Shown: positions 63,464 to 64,000 of the stretch, piece by piece
Position numbering within the stretch: position 1 is the first letter of the stretch
Layout: every line of letters starts with the position of its first letter
Assembly: GCF_019038435.1 (NCBI RefSeq)
Contig: NZ_JAGPOX010000021.1
Coordinates: 1-64,000 of the forward strand
Direction: 5' to 3'
DNA: 64,000 nt
DNA from: Nocardia alni
Lineage (GTDB): Bacteria > Actinomycetota > Actinomycetes > Mycobacteriales > Mycobacteriaceae
The notes under the pieces: model-generated
Told to the model about the DNA's origin: nothing
Seen by the model: the letters and a program-made list of their open reading frames with translations, nothing else
Database searches by the model: none
Translations under genes and position numbers: made by a program

Positions 63464-64000
63464 CGCCCCACTCCCGTGGGATCCGGAATCAGGTTGTGCG
63501 CCAGGATCGTTCGAGTCCCATGCTCATGCCCCAGCACGCTGATCCCCGCCGTCGACAGGAAAAACCGCCGCCCCTCCCGCGCCTCGAACTGCGCCCACCG
63601 AGCGATCAGAACCCGCGAAAAATGCCCGTGCCCCACCAACACCACATCCCGCACCTGCAACTCCGGCTCGACCTTCGACAGCACCCGATCCGCCCGCGCA
63701 CCCACCTGCGCCGCCGACTCCCCGCCCGGCACCGGATCGGTGAACACGGTCCACCCCGGCGCGCTCTTCTGAATCTCCGGCGTGGTCAGCCCCTCATAGT
63801 CGCCGTAATCCCACTCCACGAGGTCCTCGTCGAGTTGAGCATCGTGCAACCCCGCCAACTCCGCCGTCCGCACGGCTCGCTGCTTAGGACTCACCAACAC
63901 CAACGGATCCGCCAACCCCAACGCGGCGATCTCCGGCCCGGCGGCCCGAGCCTGTTCCTCCCCGGCCGCCGTCAGCGCAATATCCGTCCGCCCCGTGTGC
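63460..64000 (-). CDS. Histidine phosphatase family protein (Rv3214/Gpm2-like), 5' end outside the window
   Basis: About 180 C-terminal residues are visible; the frame runs off the right edge of the window. It reads HTGRTDIALTAAGEEQARAA (the second histidine-phosphatase motif region), then LVLVSPKQRAVRTAELAGLH, LVEWDYGDYEGLTTPEIQ and RDVVLVGHGHFSRVLIARWA with the catalytic histidine pair. The phosphatase fold is that of GpmB/acid phosphatases; Rv3214 has acid phosphatase activity. It overlaps the GNAT gene at its stop (ATGA). The RHGET start motif is not in the window. Confidence 0.93.
   Translation of the reverse strand, partial: HTGRTDIALTAAGEEQARAAGPEIAALGLADPLVLVSPKQRAVRTAELAGLHDAQLDEDLVEWDYGDYEGLTTPEIQKSAPGWTVFTDPVPGGESAAQVGARADRVLSKVEPELQVRDVVLVGHGHFSRVLIARWAQFEAREGRRFFLSTAGISVLGHEHGTRTILAHNLIPDPTGVGR

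Overview
The window is high-GC actinobacterial DNA. Gene content and order point to Nocardia or a close mycolate-forming relative. Orthologues of the M. tuberculosis block running roughly from Rv3214 to Rv3242c are present: a histidine phosphatase, a GNAT, whiB1, the pdtaS kinase, a small biotinyl protein, rshA/sigH, YbaK, the SRAP protein, aroA, rsgA, a DesA3-type desaturase with its reductase, the DUF6912 gene, a wax ester/DGAT gene, secA1, hpf and comF. No rRNA, tRNA or CRISPR array was recognised.

Layout. (1) 1-9.5 kb: a VOC protein, an O-methyltransferase, a lipoprotein, urease ureABC without its maturation genes, a thioesterase, and an iron-regulated siderophore uptake cluster (FhuF-like gene, intact FecCD permease, truncated second permease). 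The second permease is fused at about 9.54 kb to the 3' half of comF, so this is a rearrangement breakpoint. Four 70-85 bp imperfect palindromes of one family lie in this segment. (2) 10-22 kb: hpf, bluB, two desaturase paralogues with their flavin/2Fe-2S reductase, DUF6912, a WS/DGAT with a changed catalytic motif, DUF6459 and secA1. (3) 22-45.7 kb: an accessory island. It holds a SAM methyltransferase and a class II terpene cyclase, a WXG100-like protein with a C-terminal transglycosylase domain beside a membrane-anchored partner, an antitoxin with a broken partner, a pRiA4b ORF-3 protein, an XRE regulator, an HsdM-like methylase with an Mrr nuclease, a remnant of a Wadjet SMC protein, a 1338-residue helicase-nuclease coupled to a HEPN-like gene, an overlapping PRTase-DprA pair and a DUF234 ATPase. 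(4) 45.7-64 kb: conserved chromosome (rsgA-aroA, aldehyde dehydrogenase, SRAP, MarR/MFS efflux, YbaK, sigH-rshA, bL37, biotinyl protein, pdtaS, whiB1, lipid kinase, an ECF sigma factor with a YCII partner, GNAT, phosphatase).

How the genes work together. The left segment is nitrogen and iron acquisition. The second is membrane lipid desaturation, lipid storage and protein export. The right segment is thiol-stress and nitric-oxide signalling plus core metabolism. The island looks like a turnover site for anti-phage and conflict genes, because intact two-gene modules sit beside decayed ones. The best candidates for an undescribed system are the helicase-REase/HEPN pair (37.1-42.0 kb) and the PRTase-DprA pair with its neighbouring ATPase (42.1-45.7 kb). 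All functions are inferred from motifs and context; no searches were run.
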